From Enoplolaimus lenunculus (lineage: Eukaryota; Nematoda; Enoplea; Enoplida; Thoracostomopsidae), in NCBI GenBank assembly GCA_030248215.1, contig JASANG010003204.1, positions 1 through 64,000 on the forward strand: a DNA stretch of 64,000 bases, read 5' to 3'. Below are positions 44,606-56,800 of the stretch, piece after piece (the first letter of the stretch is position 1; each line of letters begins with the position of its first letter). The translations under genes were made by a program, and so were the position numbers. A model generated the notes under the pieces. It was not told the origin of the DNA, ran no database searches, and was given only the letters and a program-made list of their open reading frames with translations.

Positions 44606-45250
44606 GATGTTAGCCGGAACAGCAAATTTATACCGGACTTGTAATTTGAACTGTTTGTGACTGTACGGATAATTTGTATCGAGAAATAGAATTATTGGTT
44701 TAGAATTATTGGTTTCGGGTGTCTGTTGGCTGGCAGCAATTTTCAAAAAGGTGCATGAACAAGTTGGCGATGATTTTTGGTTCTGTAAACGCTTATCTAC
44801 AATCAATCGTTGATAAGTTAACTTATCGAAAGCAATTTAATAGATAAACCAGTCGTAGTGGGACTACATTTGTTGAGTGAAGCTCGAACGCACGTAAGCA
44901 ATTAACATAGTATGCAAATTAGTTGTTAGATAACTATTCATTTATCGGTTTTGAAGGTTTGTAAGCAATTTCCTTAGATTCCTCGCACCCAAAAACCCTT
45001 CAGCCACTCTAATAATTTTTGGAATAATGTAAAAAGTCCTAATTTTGTGTTTGTCAATTAAGCTAATATGTAAATTAGTTATTAGCTAACTATTCAATTA
45101 TCGGTTTTGGATGTTTGTACACTATTTATTCAAATTCCTCGCACCAAAAAACCCTTTAGTGCTGAATTTCAAAATTCCCATTTCGATTGATTGGGCAAAA
45201 TCGGAATCGTAATCAGAATTTTAATCGGAATCGAAATTTCGGTTGCACCC
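44606..45250. mobile_element. Family D MITE (GGAATCGG subtype) with family E inserted
   Basis: The left half (GCCGGAACAGCAAATTTATA to AGCAATTTAATAGATAA) and right half (AATCGGAATCGTAATCAG to TTTCGGTTGCACCCTT) match the intact copies at 10789 and 47182. Between them, at about 44847-45168, lies a family E segment starting CCAGTCGTAGTGGGACTACA. Confidence 0.75.
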
Positions 45251-45299
45251 TTGTCTTGCGCGATGTATGTTTTGTACTCTAGGGTCGAAAGATGGTTCA

Positions 45300-45778
45300 G
45301 GAACGGCTGAACCGATTTTGAAAAACTTTTTTTGTTTGAAAGCCATTTATCCTTGGGTGTTAACCTCTCATTGGGGTTTTAAAATTTTCAACCGTTTATT
45401 AGCTACAGGCTAATTTCCATAATTCGGACTTTCTACATTATTACATTTACAAGCAATCTAATTTCAGTATTAAAGGGTTTTTAGGTGAGAGGAATTTGAA
45501 TAAATTGTTTACAAACCTCCAAAACCGGTAATTGAATAGATAGCTAATAGCAAATTTGCATATTAGCTTAATTGACAAGACAAAATTAGGACTTTTTAAA
45601 TTATTTCAATAATTATTAGGGTTACTGAAGGGTTTTGGGGTGCGTGAAATCTGAGTAAATTGCTTACAAACCTCCAAAACCGACAAATAAGTTAGCTACG
45701 TAATAACTAATTTGCATATTACCTTAATTGCTTACGTGTGTTCGAGCTTCGCTCAATAAATGTAGTTCCAGTACGACT
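45300..45778. mobile_element. Family E copy, right half
   Basis: ACGGCTGAACCGATTTTG, then TTAGCTACAGGCTAATTT and repeated GGGTTTTTAGGTG / CCAAAACCGG blocks, ending GTGTTCGAGCTTCGCTCAA and GTAGTTCCAGTACGACTG, the inverse of the tip at 44848. Confidence 0.65.
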
Positions 45779-46215
45779 GTTATATACGTATATATGTCAA
45801 TAAACGTTTGACGGACATTGGTTTGCGTACTGTGTTGAGGTGTTGCTTGACCACCGCAATCGAGACATATACGCCATGCGTGTCTTAGTGTTTTATAGTG
45901 TGATTGCAAGAGATTTTTTATTCGTTTTACTTGTTAAGTGACTTTGTTCGCATTTGTTGCGTATATATCTAGTATACATTATGTACTGTTTATATTATCG
46001 CAATGTATTCTGTATATTTAATATGTTATATGTATACGGATTTTGTTTATACATATGTCATATATATACTTGTTTGTATATTACTTATTAAATAAGGTTA
46101 CATATATACAAAGGGGTTGTTGAGGGTACATACGTAAAGTATATGCTCCGGATTGGGTTAAGAATGACCTGTTGGATTTTTGCATATGGATCAAAAAATT
46201 ACTTTTTCATTATAA

Positions 46216-46404
46216 GGGTTGCGCTATCCTTGACGTCCGGCGCCGTCCGTCACCGTGCGGTATCGTGTGCAAATAACCGACTTACGATAAAGTATGCTAC
46301 GAACGATGAAACGGCACCGGACTGGTGACGGACGGCGCCGTACGGGTGACGGACGACGCTGGACGGTTGACGGACGATGCTGGACGGCGAGTATAGCGCA
46401 ACCT
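46216..46404. mobile_element. Family C MITE copy 7
   Basis: GGGTTGCGCTATCCTTGACG at the left, GAGTATAGCGCAACCT at the right, TAA on both flanks (46213-46215 and 46405-46407). 189 bp with GCGCCGTCCGTCACCG arms. Confidence 0.85.
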
Positions 46405-46407
46405 TAA

Positions 46408-47181
46408 CTTAGCAATAAGAATTAAGGTGATACCCCTCGAGCAATGATTTGTGGCTGCGTACCTGATGTGAAATTCACATAAGTATATATTGAAGTCGAT
46501 ATTGTAGCATATAAGTTTGTGTGTTTATGTATTGTGTTGGCAGTTCTCGATTGATGATGTAGCGCAGGAATTATATTAGTTGAGGGATAAGAGTCAGAAC
46601 ATTTCTAGAGGGGGCATGAAACAATTTCCTGGCATACAATTGTTTTTGTAGTGTTAAATCATTTCTGCCAGGGGGGGCTAAGATGTCCATAGAAGTGTAC
46701 CACCTTGTTTCTCCGTAGTTTTGACTCTGCTGAATTGATGATTGTAAGTTGGTAAAATCGACTATAAATATATTTACTTATTATAGTATATACATATATA
46801 TTATATATGTATATATATATGTAGTTAACAACGTTTTTGAAGCGAAAACCGTATCGATTCATAAGTTTGTGAAAATATGCGAATTGTGATTTGCGGCGCT
46901 TTTGTTGTTGTTGTTGTTTTTTGTTGTTTTTGTTTGCATTTTTAGTTGCGAATATACGGCGGATTGGCATTGCTGGAATAGAAAATAGTTCTCGGAAGCA
47001 AGAATGCATAGGCAGTTTGAAAGCGAAGCATTTAGTCGCATCGGCTTAATGCAGTGTAGAAATGTGGCCAAGTCAAACGGTACGACAGATTATGAATCGC
47101 GTTGAGCATTGCTTTTCAGTGAACTCCCACGCGTACGTATTGAAGACCTTCACAGCACGGTATATTCGTATATATATTTAG
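46408..47181. other. Spacer, no gene seen
   Basis: Contains (TA)n/(ATAC)n at about 46785-46825 and a TTG/TTT run at 46898-46935. No coding region supported. Confidence 0.55.
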
Positions 47182-47613
47182 CAGGGTGCAAAGCGGAACT
47201 GGATTATACCGGAATCGGAATCGGAACAGCAAATTTATACCGGACTTGTAATTGGAATCGAAATCGGAGCTAGAAATTTTGTGACTGTACGGATAATTTG
47301 TATTAACAAATATAGTATTGATTTTTTTGTGTCTGTTGGCTGGCACCAGTTTTCATAAACGTCGCATTGAACAAATTAGCGTTGATTTTTGGTTGTGTAA
47401 AGCTTAACTACTACGTGCCTATTATTGATAAGTTAACTGATCGAAAGCAATTTAATCGATAAATGATACAGAATTCTTATGCAACATATCACAACAAATA
47501 TGTAGAATTAAAATTAAAATTAAAAATTCCGATTCCGATTGATTGTACAGCCGGAATCGTAATCGGAACTTGTTTTGAATCGGAATTGTAATCGGAATTC
47601 CGGTTGCACCCTG
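47182..47613. mobile_element. Family D MITE (GGAATCGG subtype) with TSD
   Basis: CAGGGTGCAAAGCGGAACTG to CCGGTTGCACCCTG. The target duplication ATATTTAG / ATATTTAC matches at 7 of 8 (47174-47181 and 47614-47621). 432 bp; colinear with the copy at 10789. Confidence 0.88.
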
Positions 47614-48260
47614 ATATTTACGTATTGTATATGTGGTAGAATTCTGAGCACAGTTGCTGATGAGGATATCAAGGTGTTCCCTACGAGAGTTAAAATGCAA
47701 TCGCGCGCTCGAGCCGTCGGGTTTTAAGAATGTCCTTGCGCTAAAACTATTCAAGATCTGGATCGCTTTGTTTGAGTATACCTACGTATCATATTTTGCA
47801 TAGCGTTTTGAAACACAAAAACTAATGTTCCACTTGCAATTGGTTTGATCGTCAAGTACCACCAAGGCATCGAATCGACGATTAGTCCGCATCCGAACCG
47901 GACGCAATTTTGTCGCATCCGAATGTTGACTCAAACAAATCTCTTCAAATATAAGATAACACACAAGTAAGCAAGCCGAATCGATGCGGCCGACAGAAAC
48001 GGGTAAATTTTTCAATAAACACGGCTTTGAAGCCCACAACAGCAAGCGTTCGTAGCGTCTAAAATGATCCAGTCGCTTCAGCTTCAATGACAACAGTTTC
48101 CAAACAAGTGTGTAAAATCAGCGTGCGATCGGATGTCGGGCAAGGGCAAAAAAATCGGCATCCGGCTCCGGATGTTACGTAAAACCTTTATAAAAAAACT
48201 TTAAACCGTACGTTTGTGTTTATGCCAACTACCATGGAACCGATTGACTTACTTTTACAT
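47614..48260. other. Spacer, no gene seen
   Basis: A minus-strand frame at 47782-48093 is open but shows no domain. A CCGG-rich piece (GCGATCGGATGTCGGGC, GGCATCCGGCTCCGG) lies at 48125-48175. Confidence 0.5.
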
Positions 48261-48641
48261 CAGGGTTCAACCGGAATTCCGGTTCCGGCATTTTTTCACC
48301 TTCCGGTTCCGGTTCCGGTAAATTTTGAACCGGATTTTAAAAATTCCGGCGTTATAATTTGGCCGTTTTCTTAACTTTGCTAATTTTTAAGAATCTCTTT
48401 TAAAAGCCACTTGTACTCCGAATATAAGCCATTGATGGCGGATTTCACTTCAGTCGATGATGAAACTCTAAAATACACCAAATAAAATAAATACCTATGT
48501 TCGACTAAGGTTATTTCACAAATAATAGAGCAAAAAATAAGATTAAAATGAAATTTTTGGTGAAATGCATTTTTCACTTTCCGGTTCCGGTAAAATTTTC
48601 AAATTCCGGTTCCGGTAAATTGTAATTCCGGCTGCACCCTG
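48261..48641. mobile_element. Family D MITE (TTCCGG subtype) with perfect TSD
   Basis: CAGGGTTCAACCGGAATTCC to GTAATTCCGGCTGCACCCTG, flanked by a perfect 8-bp duplication TTTTACAT (48253-48260 and 48642-48649). 381 bp. The best-kept copy of this subtype. Confidence 0.93.
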
Positions 48642-48649
48642 TTTTACAT

Positions 48650-50215
48650 ATATTTTCTGTCGCACATGTAATGCATATAAATATTTGAATGAATTATCCG
48701 GCTCCGCCATTTTGGGGTATCCGGTCCGCTCATTGGGGTTGAATGGCAGTCAGTGGACACGGAAGAAGTGTGACGAAAGCAATATAGGCCTGTTTGCAAT
48801 AGAGACAAAATTACAGGGATATTAGAACAATTTTTCTGTAAGGGTGTCAAACAGGTGCGGCAGCAACGTGGCCGAAAACGAAGCTGACATCAGATTTTGG
48901 GTTTCGAGCTAGTTAACGAGAAATCGCATCGTTTGTTGACCGCGATTTGACCGAATCCGAATCGATTGCAAATTTGCGGAAACCCGAATCGGAATGTTGC
49001 ATGTTGCAAATTTCAGTTATATCTATAATTTGTTTCACAGTATCAACGCAATGCCAGCCGCATAGCATTTCAAACGTTAATTTATTTCGTGCCCGACTTC
49101 AATTTTGAGATTTGTGACCTGAAACAAAATTTTTTTACTGATATAACAAGTTGTTTAAAATCTTTATTGTTTAAAACTGAAAAAATATATTGCCGAACAC
49201 AGTTGAATTCGACGTTTGGATTGGTGTGTTCCACCACCGAATCCGAGTCCGAACCACAAATATGTGCCGAATCCGAACCTTTGTCACCACCGTGGTTGAT
49301 AAGATTGATTAGTCATCGTGTTAAGATGAAATGAAATATCTATATGTTTAAAATAGAATAGATACGTATATACGCTTTAAGAAGTATGGATGTATATATG
49401 TTCAGGCGGGATATATGGTTGACGTTGAATATGAGTCATGCAATATTGTGGTTGCCGGACGGCGTGATTTTCAACTGTAGTTGCGTTACAGAATATTGAT
49501 CGTTTTTAAAATATATTTAATATAGCAAACGGTGAGGCTGTTTGAAAAAAAAGTTGAATTTTACAGTGTCAACGGTGTATTATTTGCTGCTGAGTGCTGA
49601 TGATGAAATTAATAGTTCCATAAGAAAAAGGAAAAATTTCATTGGATGAAAGTTTGGTTCCATAAGGAAAAATTTCATTGGATGAAAGTTTGGTTCCATA
49701 AGCAGTCCTGGTACAATCTCATTGGCCGAAGCAGACAGCCACTCCTGATGAGGGAAACCGTGGAATATGCAATAGCGAACAACTTGCAATTGTAGCGTGC
49801 GAGAAATCAAACACAAATGTTTTTGTAATATTTTGATGTTAATCCCTGTTCGGACCACGGCAGGTCGGGGTGGCGCACGTTGTACCCACCCGTTCGCATG
49901 GTGGCTATTTATGTACCTACATTACATACATATATATGTGACATACTTTTTCTAGGATTATTCATATTATTTTACTATCGTTGTTGATTTTAATTTATCA
50001 ATGCACTTGTATATTCTTAATATTTCGCGACTGTGGCCGATTATTTTGATGCATTGCTTTGTTATTTGTACTGTAATACCTTTGAGTTAATTAATAATAA
50101 TAATAATAGAAATAGTAATAAAAATAATAATAATAATAATAGCGAAATATATACAATAGTTAATGTATCAATGTAGAATTTTTTCCAATATCTTCATTTT
50201 GTTGCTTGCCAGCAG
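48650..50215. other. Upstream region of the giant reading frame, no gene seen
   Basis: Contains ATCCGAATC-rich degenerate repeats (48950-49285), two tandem copies of a 36-bp unit (AAATTTCATTGGATGAAAGT + TTGGTTCCATAAG-like) at about 49627-49700, and an (AAT)n run at about 50090-50145. No convincing TATA box or start site. Confidence 0.55.
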
Positions 50216-50246
50216 ATCAAACGCCCCAAGCACTGGAATAGTCGCG
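50216..50246 (+). other. Candidate 31-nt upstream exon
   Basis: Preceded by a strong polypyrimidine stretch and acceptor (TTTTGTTGCTTGCCAGCAG) and followed at once by a consensus donor, GCG|GTAAGT. No acceptor lies between 50247 and the Met at 50303; the first plausible one is TCTCAG at 50340-50341, inside the long frame and in phase with it. It could be a short 5' exon; sequence alone does not prove use. Confidence 0.35.
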
Positions 50247-50302
50247 GTAAGTCAAAATTTTTATTCTATGAACTTTTCGTGTGTCTTAAATCAAATTAAT
50301 CA

Positions 50303-51328
50303 ATGAATCGTCATGAGCGTGGAATCGGAGCGGCGTCTCAGTTGCCTCCTCATCATCACCAGCAACATCATCATCAACAACAACAACACCACCACCAATT
50401 ACTACAGCAACAACCAAATCATCACCCGCAACATTATCAGATGCCTACGGCAATGCCACATTTTCCTACATCAGCACCGTCTGCTGCTGCAGCAGCAGCA
50501 CTACGCACAAACGATTTATATCAGTTTTGTTTTCCACAATTTCAACCATATCCAACGCCCCAGCACGACCATCATCATCATCAACAACAACAACATCATC
50601 ATCAACAACAACAACATTATCAGCAGCAACAACAGCAACAACAAATGCAACCACAACATCAATTGCATCAACCGTCGATGTTTCCGTCAAATTATTTTGT
50701 TTCACCGCCGGCTTCAAATCCGATTGGTTACTACTCGAAACCGCCATGTTTTCCTGTCCAACACGAACATGAGATGCATATGCAACAGCAACTACAGCAA
50801 CACCCTCAAATCCAGCAACAACAACAGCAGCAACAGTTAAAACAACAACATCATCATCACCAGTTGCAACAGCAGCAGCAGCAGCAGCAACAACAACAAC
50901 AACCACAAGAACAACAACAACAACATCAACAGAAACAGAAACAACCGCACGAAAAACACAAATCACAGGAGACATCGCGTGGACAACAACATAAGCACCG
51001 ACAACAACAACAGCAGCAGCAGCATCAAAATTCGTTACATCAAGAACGACAACAACAACAACAAAGCCATAACCGTCGAACACATGGTGAACACTCCTCC
51101 GGTCACAACACAAAACATCAGTCGCGAAGTGTATCGAGTGCAAAAACAACAACAACATCATCGTCGTCGTCAGATTCAGCTGTAACTGGCGTAGTGCCAC
51201 TTCCTGCAACAACAACACAACTGTATATGCAACAACAACAACAACAACTGTCATGTAACACTAACGATAGTACAGCACACAGACATACCGCTGGTGACGG
51301 ATATAATAGTGTAAGCTTGTCTAACAGC

Positions 51329-51401
<73 letters not shown>

Positions 51402-53831
51402 GCCGTACCCATCGTTACGGGCGATCGCAAAGTAACGAAACATCTACAGCAATGCGACCAGGAGCACAAAGTGTAGCACCAGCAGTAACAACATCTAATA
51501 CAAGAACGCCGACTCCGATCACATCTCCACGGAGTGTAGAAACAGCGCCAGGAGAATTGCAACGAAAGCAACAACAACATCGACATCAACAGCTACAGCA
51601 ACAACCACGCCAACCACAACCACAACAACAACAACAACAAAGAGTGTCTTCAGCTGATATTGTATACTCTGTGCCTGTGCCGAGTAATAGTAGCGCAGAA
51701 AGCGGCGTTCGACCAGTGTCAAGATTGTCTCAGCAAGGCTATCATGTTAATGCTTCCAGAAATGAGTTCAGCAGTAAAGTAGCTCCTTTGATTGCTTCTA
51801 TAGACCAAACGGGTGTTTTTGATGCAAATCCTATCGCGGCGGTAAGTGGGGCTCTTGCTGTGAGAAGTAACTGTAATAGTTCGGCAAGCTCTGAGCATTG
51901 TGTAAGCGCTCACAGCGGTTCAAGTTCTGGTAAACAAATAGACGCAAACCACTCAATCCTGCTAGCAGGCGGTCGGCAAACAGCATATCAGGTTTCTGAA
52001 GCAGAAACTCACTCACAAACCGCTGTTGCAGCCTGTGGCGAGGCTTTGTTACCAGCTGCGCCTCTGGGGGCGCTTTCTGGTTTGTTTGATGCTAGTCAGT
52101 CTACTGTGGCACCAGTAAATGACTCAACAACTTTTCAAGAACTTCATACCGTTCATTTTGAGCAAGAACAGCAACAATCGCAACTTGTATATTTTCAACA
52201 ACAAGGGCTATCTGGTCATCCTAATAGTGATTTTGGGACCAGCATGGCCAATATGACGTTATCGACAAACGTCCACCAGTCACTTGAGAGCGAACAGCAA
52301 GTGGTCAGTAAGGATGAGAATGTGGCACATATTAATAGAACGTCAGGGCAACAGCAACGACCACAACAACAGCAACAAGAGCAACGACAACAACAACAAC
52401 AACAACAAGATATGACAGGGATATCACAGCACTATGAGATTCCGCAGTCATATCAGCCTTACAGCCAGCAGTTGCAAACTGGTGCTAAATCATTCACTGA
52501 ATCGACCACTTTTGTTGCACCACTTATGCAGTCGCCAACGTTCAACACAAGCATGGGCAATAGCGCTGATAATAAAGCATTCAGCATAAGTAATGAATTT
52601 CGCCCGCAATGCGACAGGCAACAACAACATCAATTTCAATTGTCGTACTTGTCTGATAACCAACAACAACAACAACAGCAACAACCACAACAACAACAGC
52701 AGCAACAAACACCAGTAGTTGACAAACAACAAAGCATCGTTGGATATGGTGCGTCGTCAAAAGCAACAGTGACTGGCGAAGTAGTTTCATATTCGGCGCC
52801 CGAAATTTCGTCTGGACAGCTGCCAGTTTCTGTAGCGTATGATTTTGAAGCAGCAACACCAACTACAACAGTTGTATCGTATCAGCAACAGGAGCAACGA
52901 CAACAACAGCATCATCAACAACAACAACAAACGAAGCAGTTCCAACCATGTGAACTTAAACAGAACAATATAGGTTTGTTTGAACACCGTGAACAGGTGC
53001 ATACAGCAGTCACAGGCACAACGTCTTTGTTCCATTTGTCACCTCAGTTTGCTGATCCGAGTACGAAACAACTAGCGTCAGGAACTCAACACGAGCATAA
53101 TCAGTCTTCGTTTTTAGCTTCGGGTGGCATAAACACGTCACCATGTGCTTTGCAAATGCCACAAATGCAACAACACCAATTACAGCAGCAGCAACAACAA
53201 AAACAACAAGCGAACATTGCAGATTGTTTAACACCGCAAATTGGGATGGCAAAGTGTTTGGAGAATAACCAAGCTTCAAGTGAACAGGTTAGTAGCGCAA
53301 CTAATAAGCAGAGCACTACCAGTAGCCGGAGTAAAAAATATCATCATGGACGAAATAGTACTTCGAAAAGCAAAACTCGCGGTAATGGTGGTGGCGGTTT
53401 TAGCATGAGCCCACGATCGGACACCGGAAAAACCAGTGGGCATCGGGAAAGAAAGAACACAGCGACTAGAGCAAACAGCAATAGCAATATTGAGACTGGC
53501 ATTGCCGCGGGAACCAAAGAAACCGCTAGCAGCAACGTAGAGCTGTCACCGCCGTCCCAAAAGCAAATTTCTTCGGCTCATTGCTCTAGAAGCGCTGCTT
53601 GGGGTATAAATGTAGCCGGAGAATTAGCGACATCGTCGGTTGATGCTATCAGTAGTTCCTCGATGACACCGGTTTGCTCACAACTTCAACAGCAGAATCA
53701 ACAAATCAATGACGGCAGCGCCAGTGTCCAACTGAGCGACCATCTTCGTGCCCCTAGTCACAGCGTGTTGCATGACATAAAACATTCACCAGCGATAAAT
53801 TGCGTTCAGCAAAATGTTCACCAACAACAGC

Positions 53832-53887
<56 letters not shown>

Positions 53888-56800
53888 GATAAGCAGCAGC
53901 AGCAGCAACATCAACCTCATCAACAACCACCGACAATAGTGGCGACGTGTTCACCAGCGGCGTCTTGTTCGACGTCTGTCACTCCTGCGTCGTCAAAGTC
54001 GCGGCGACGGTCGAGTCGATCGTCGCCGCGTTCAACAACAACCGCTGTTGCAACAAGCCGCAGTCGGGGCGGCAATAGTCGTCGATCGTGCACTTCTTCG
54101 TCTCAACAGCGAAGTGTCGCAGACGCTGTTGACGGTGTTGCCACTACTGGTTGCGGTGGTGTTGCCTGTGGTGCAACGACGACATCGAGTTGTAGTAACA
54201 GTGATATTGCGCCGCCGCCATCCCCACCAAACGCAAAATTGCCTGTAAGCGGTGGAGACTCAGCCGAGTTATTGAATGCAAAAAACAGTCGAATCCAGGA
54301 GGCGCAATGCGAGGCTGACTTGAATAGTAGTCCCGGCAGAAGAGCAACGATACTGAAATCGACTGGTGATAGTCAGCATCAACAACATCAACAGCAGCAA
54401 TCACAACAATCTGTCGTTGCTAATAACGCAAGCATGAAGCTTGAAGCGGTTCCGTGTTTTTGGAAAAATGACAACGGTGAGCACGTTTACGGCTTGCTGG
54501 TACGTAAAATGAACGATCCCAACAACACTTGTGAGACACCTGTTGGCGCTGCTGGAAGCGGTTCTGTCGGTTTGAATATGTCAGCTGGGCCGCTTGTGAC
54601 GAATAATTTTATCGCTGAGCTTGGAACGGCAGCCGCGGCGGCAGCGTCCGCGGTTGTACCAACGTTCGCTGGTTTAATGGGCGCTGCCACCGGTTGTTTT
54701 CCTACCGGAATTATGGCGACATCGCCTGCTGTTGCCGCAGCTGCTAATAATTCAGTTGCAGTTATGCCGTGGGCCAGTACTGGCGGTGCATCACAGCAGC
54801 AACCGATGTTGTTGCCGACAGGTGGTAGTATTGATTTCTCAACGCTGGTGTCACCGCCGAATATAGCAGGTACTGGCGGTGGCACCAACGGAACTGGTAA
54901 ATCAATAGCGCCTGGAGTGGCGGCGGCAACTTCGAAGGCGGTTTCTGGGAACGGGTCGACTGTTGCTGTAAGTGGAGGCAATGCCAACAACAATAACAGC
55001 AGCAACAACAATTCCTCGACAGATTTCAGCAATCGTAGTAGTAGCAACCTGAGCAATTTGCAATCGCCTTTAACACCGTCTTCTGTGCCGACCGATCCAA
55101 CGCATACGCCATCGTCGTTGCAGTTGCCTCATGGGAGCATGTTGTTTGCTGCTTCAGGTGGTGGTAATGGTTGTGACGGAGTCGCCCGCAATAGTTGTTC
55201 AACGGATACGGGAGCGATTTCAGGTCCGGAGATTTCTGAAATGCCGTCATCCACAGGCTTGGATGTGCCCTCAAACGTACGACGGCATATGCTACAGCTT
55301 CCACCTTCACTTGCTGAAACTGACTGTAGCGCACCTCCACCAAAATCGCTACAACAGCACGATATTAGCTCAGATAACAGCAGTACCCATAATAGCCTTC
55401 CGGCTTTTCCAACGACTTCAGTAAGTTTTGACTCGGCGGTTTCTAGCGGTAAAGCGATGCTGACGGGTTCTGGCATGGCTGAGGATACATATTCCATACG
55501 GCAGTCGCCAGTAAGTAGGGATGCTAGTAAAAGCAACCGCAGGACTGGAGGAAGCGGATTGAGCGGTGGCGCTAAATCTGCTACGTTGGCTGTTACGGTG
55601 TCTGTTGCTTCAGCTACGAGACCGATATGCCCGGCGCCTTTGGTATCGCAACAACCGTTCAGTATGTCGACAGCCTTCAATAGTGGGGCCCAGATGGTCA
55701 ACAGCTCAAGCACTTATCCAGGGTTCAATGATATAATACCAAGAAATGACGGCAATCAGCGTTATCATCAACCTCTACCGGGACTTGCAACAGTGTTTCC
55801 AACAGGTGGCCAAAGTGTAGGAGCAACTTCGTGTGTTACTGCTGCTTCTCAACTCTACTATGTTAGCGATCCACTATGTGGCACAGGTATGAGCTATTCG
55901 TCTCGTTATTTGCCATTCCCACGTAGTGTTGCTACGTCCAATTCCGGTGCTGGTGCTGTTGACAATCAGTTTATATCTGATGCCGAGCCAGGTAGCGTAG
56001 ATCTCGGAAAAAATAACGATATTTCTAAGTTATTGGTTGTCGGGCATGGAAGTGACGCTGAAACTGAAGATAGTACTATTCATGAGGTAAGTAGTGCAGC
56101 TGGTACGCAGTCAAGTACAGTAACTAGTAAATCATTAAGCTCTGGTAGCCATATTTCGCCGCGCCATGTGACTTCTAACTGTGGAACTGCAGCGTCTCGA
56201 ATTTCACGCAGCTGTCATAGTTCTGTCGCTGCTGGCATACAGCAGAAATCCAAGGATAAAACGTCATGTCGTGGTAGTGGCAGAACGCCAAAATCTACTG
56301 AGAACAGCACCACAAACACTATTGTGAATAGCTGTTCAACTGCTATATCTATTGACACTCAGAACGGAAGTCTCAGAACTGTGATCTCACCTTCCGCTGG
56401 CTTGGTGGCAAGTGCTGAAGTTAGCGAATATTTGCGGCCGCCTATACCAGCGGCATCACCTCCAGGTACGGTATCGTACTGTTTTGATCATGTCAACAGC
56501 AGCTTTGCAACATGCGGCGGTGATAAAAGCTCACTACATCCGAGTCAAATTAATGGCGTCAATTTTGGACATGTGTCTGTTTCGACATCTGGTGAAAATA
56601 ATTGCAACAACAATAATAGTAATAACATCAGTACCGGACTGTGCTCAGTGACGGGTTCTGGAGCGACAATCTCGAACAGTCAACACGCTCTCGGAGGAAC
56701 CGGAACCGGTGGACAAAGTAATGTCGGTGGTGGTGACTTACAACATATCGATCCGCGCGACCTAGAAACTACGTTTGGCATATGGTCTGAGTTGACATCG

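Noticed and set aside
50466-51722. Minus-strand frames rich in Val and Leu opposite the giant exon
   Set aside because: They are the complement of CAA/CAG/AAC runs; no independent coding signal.
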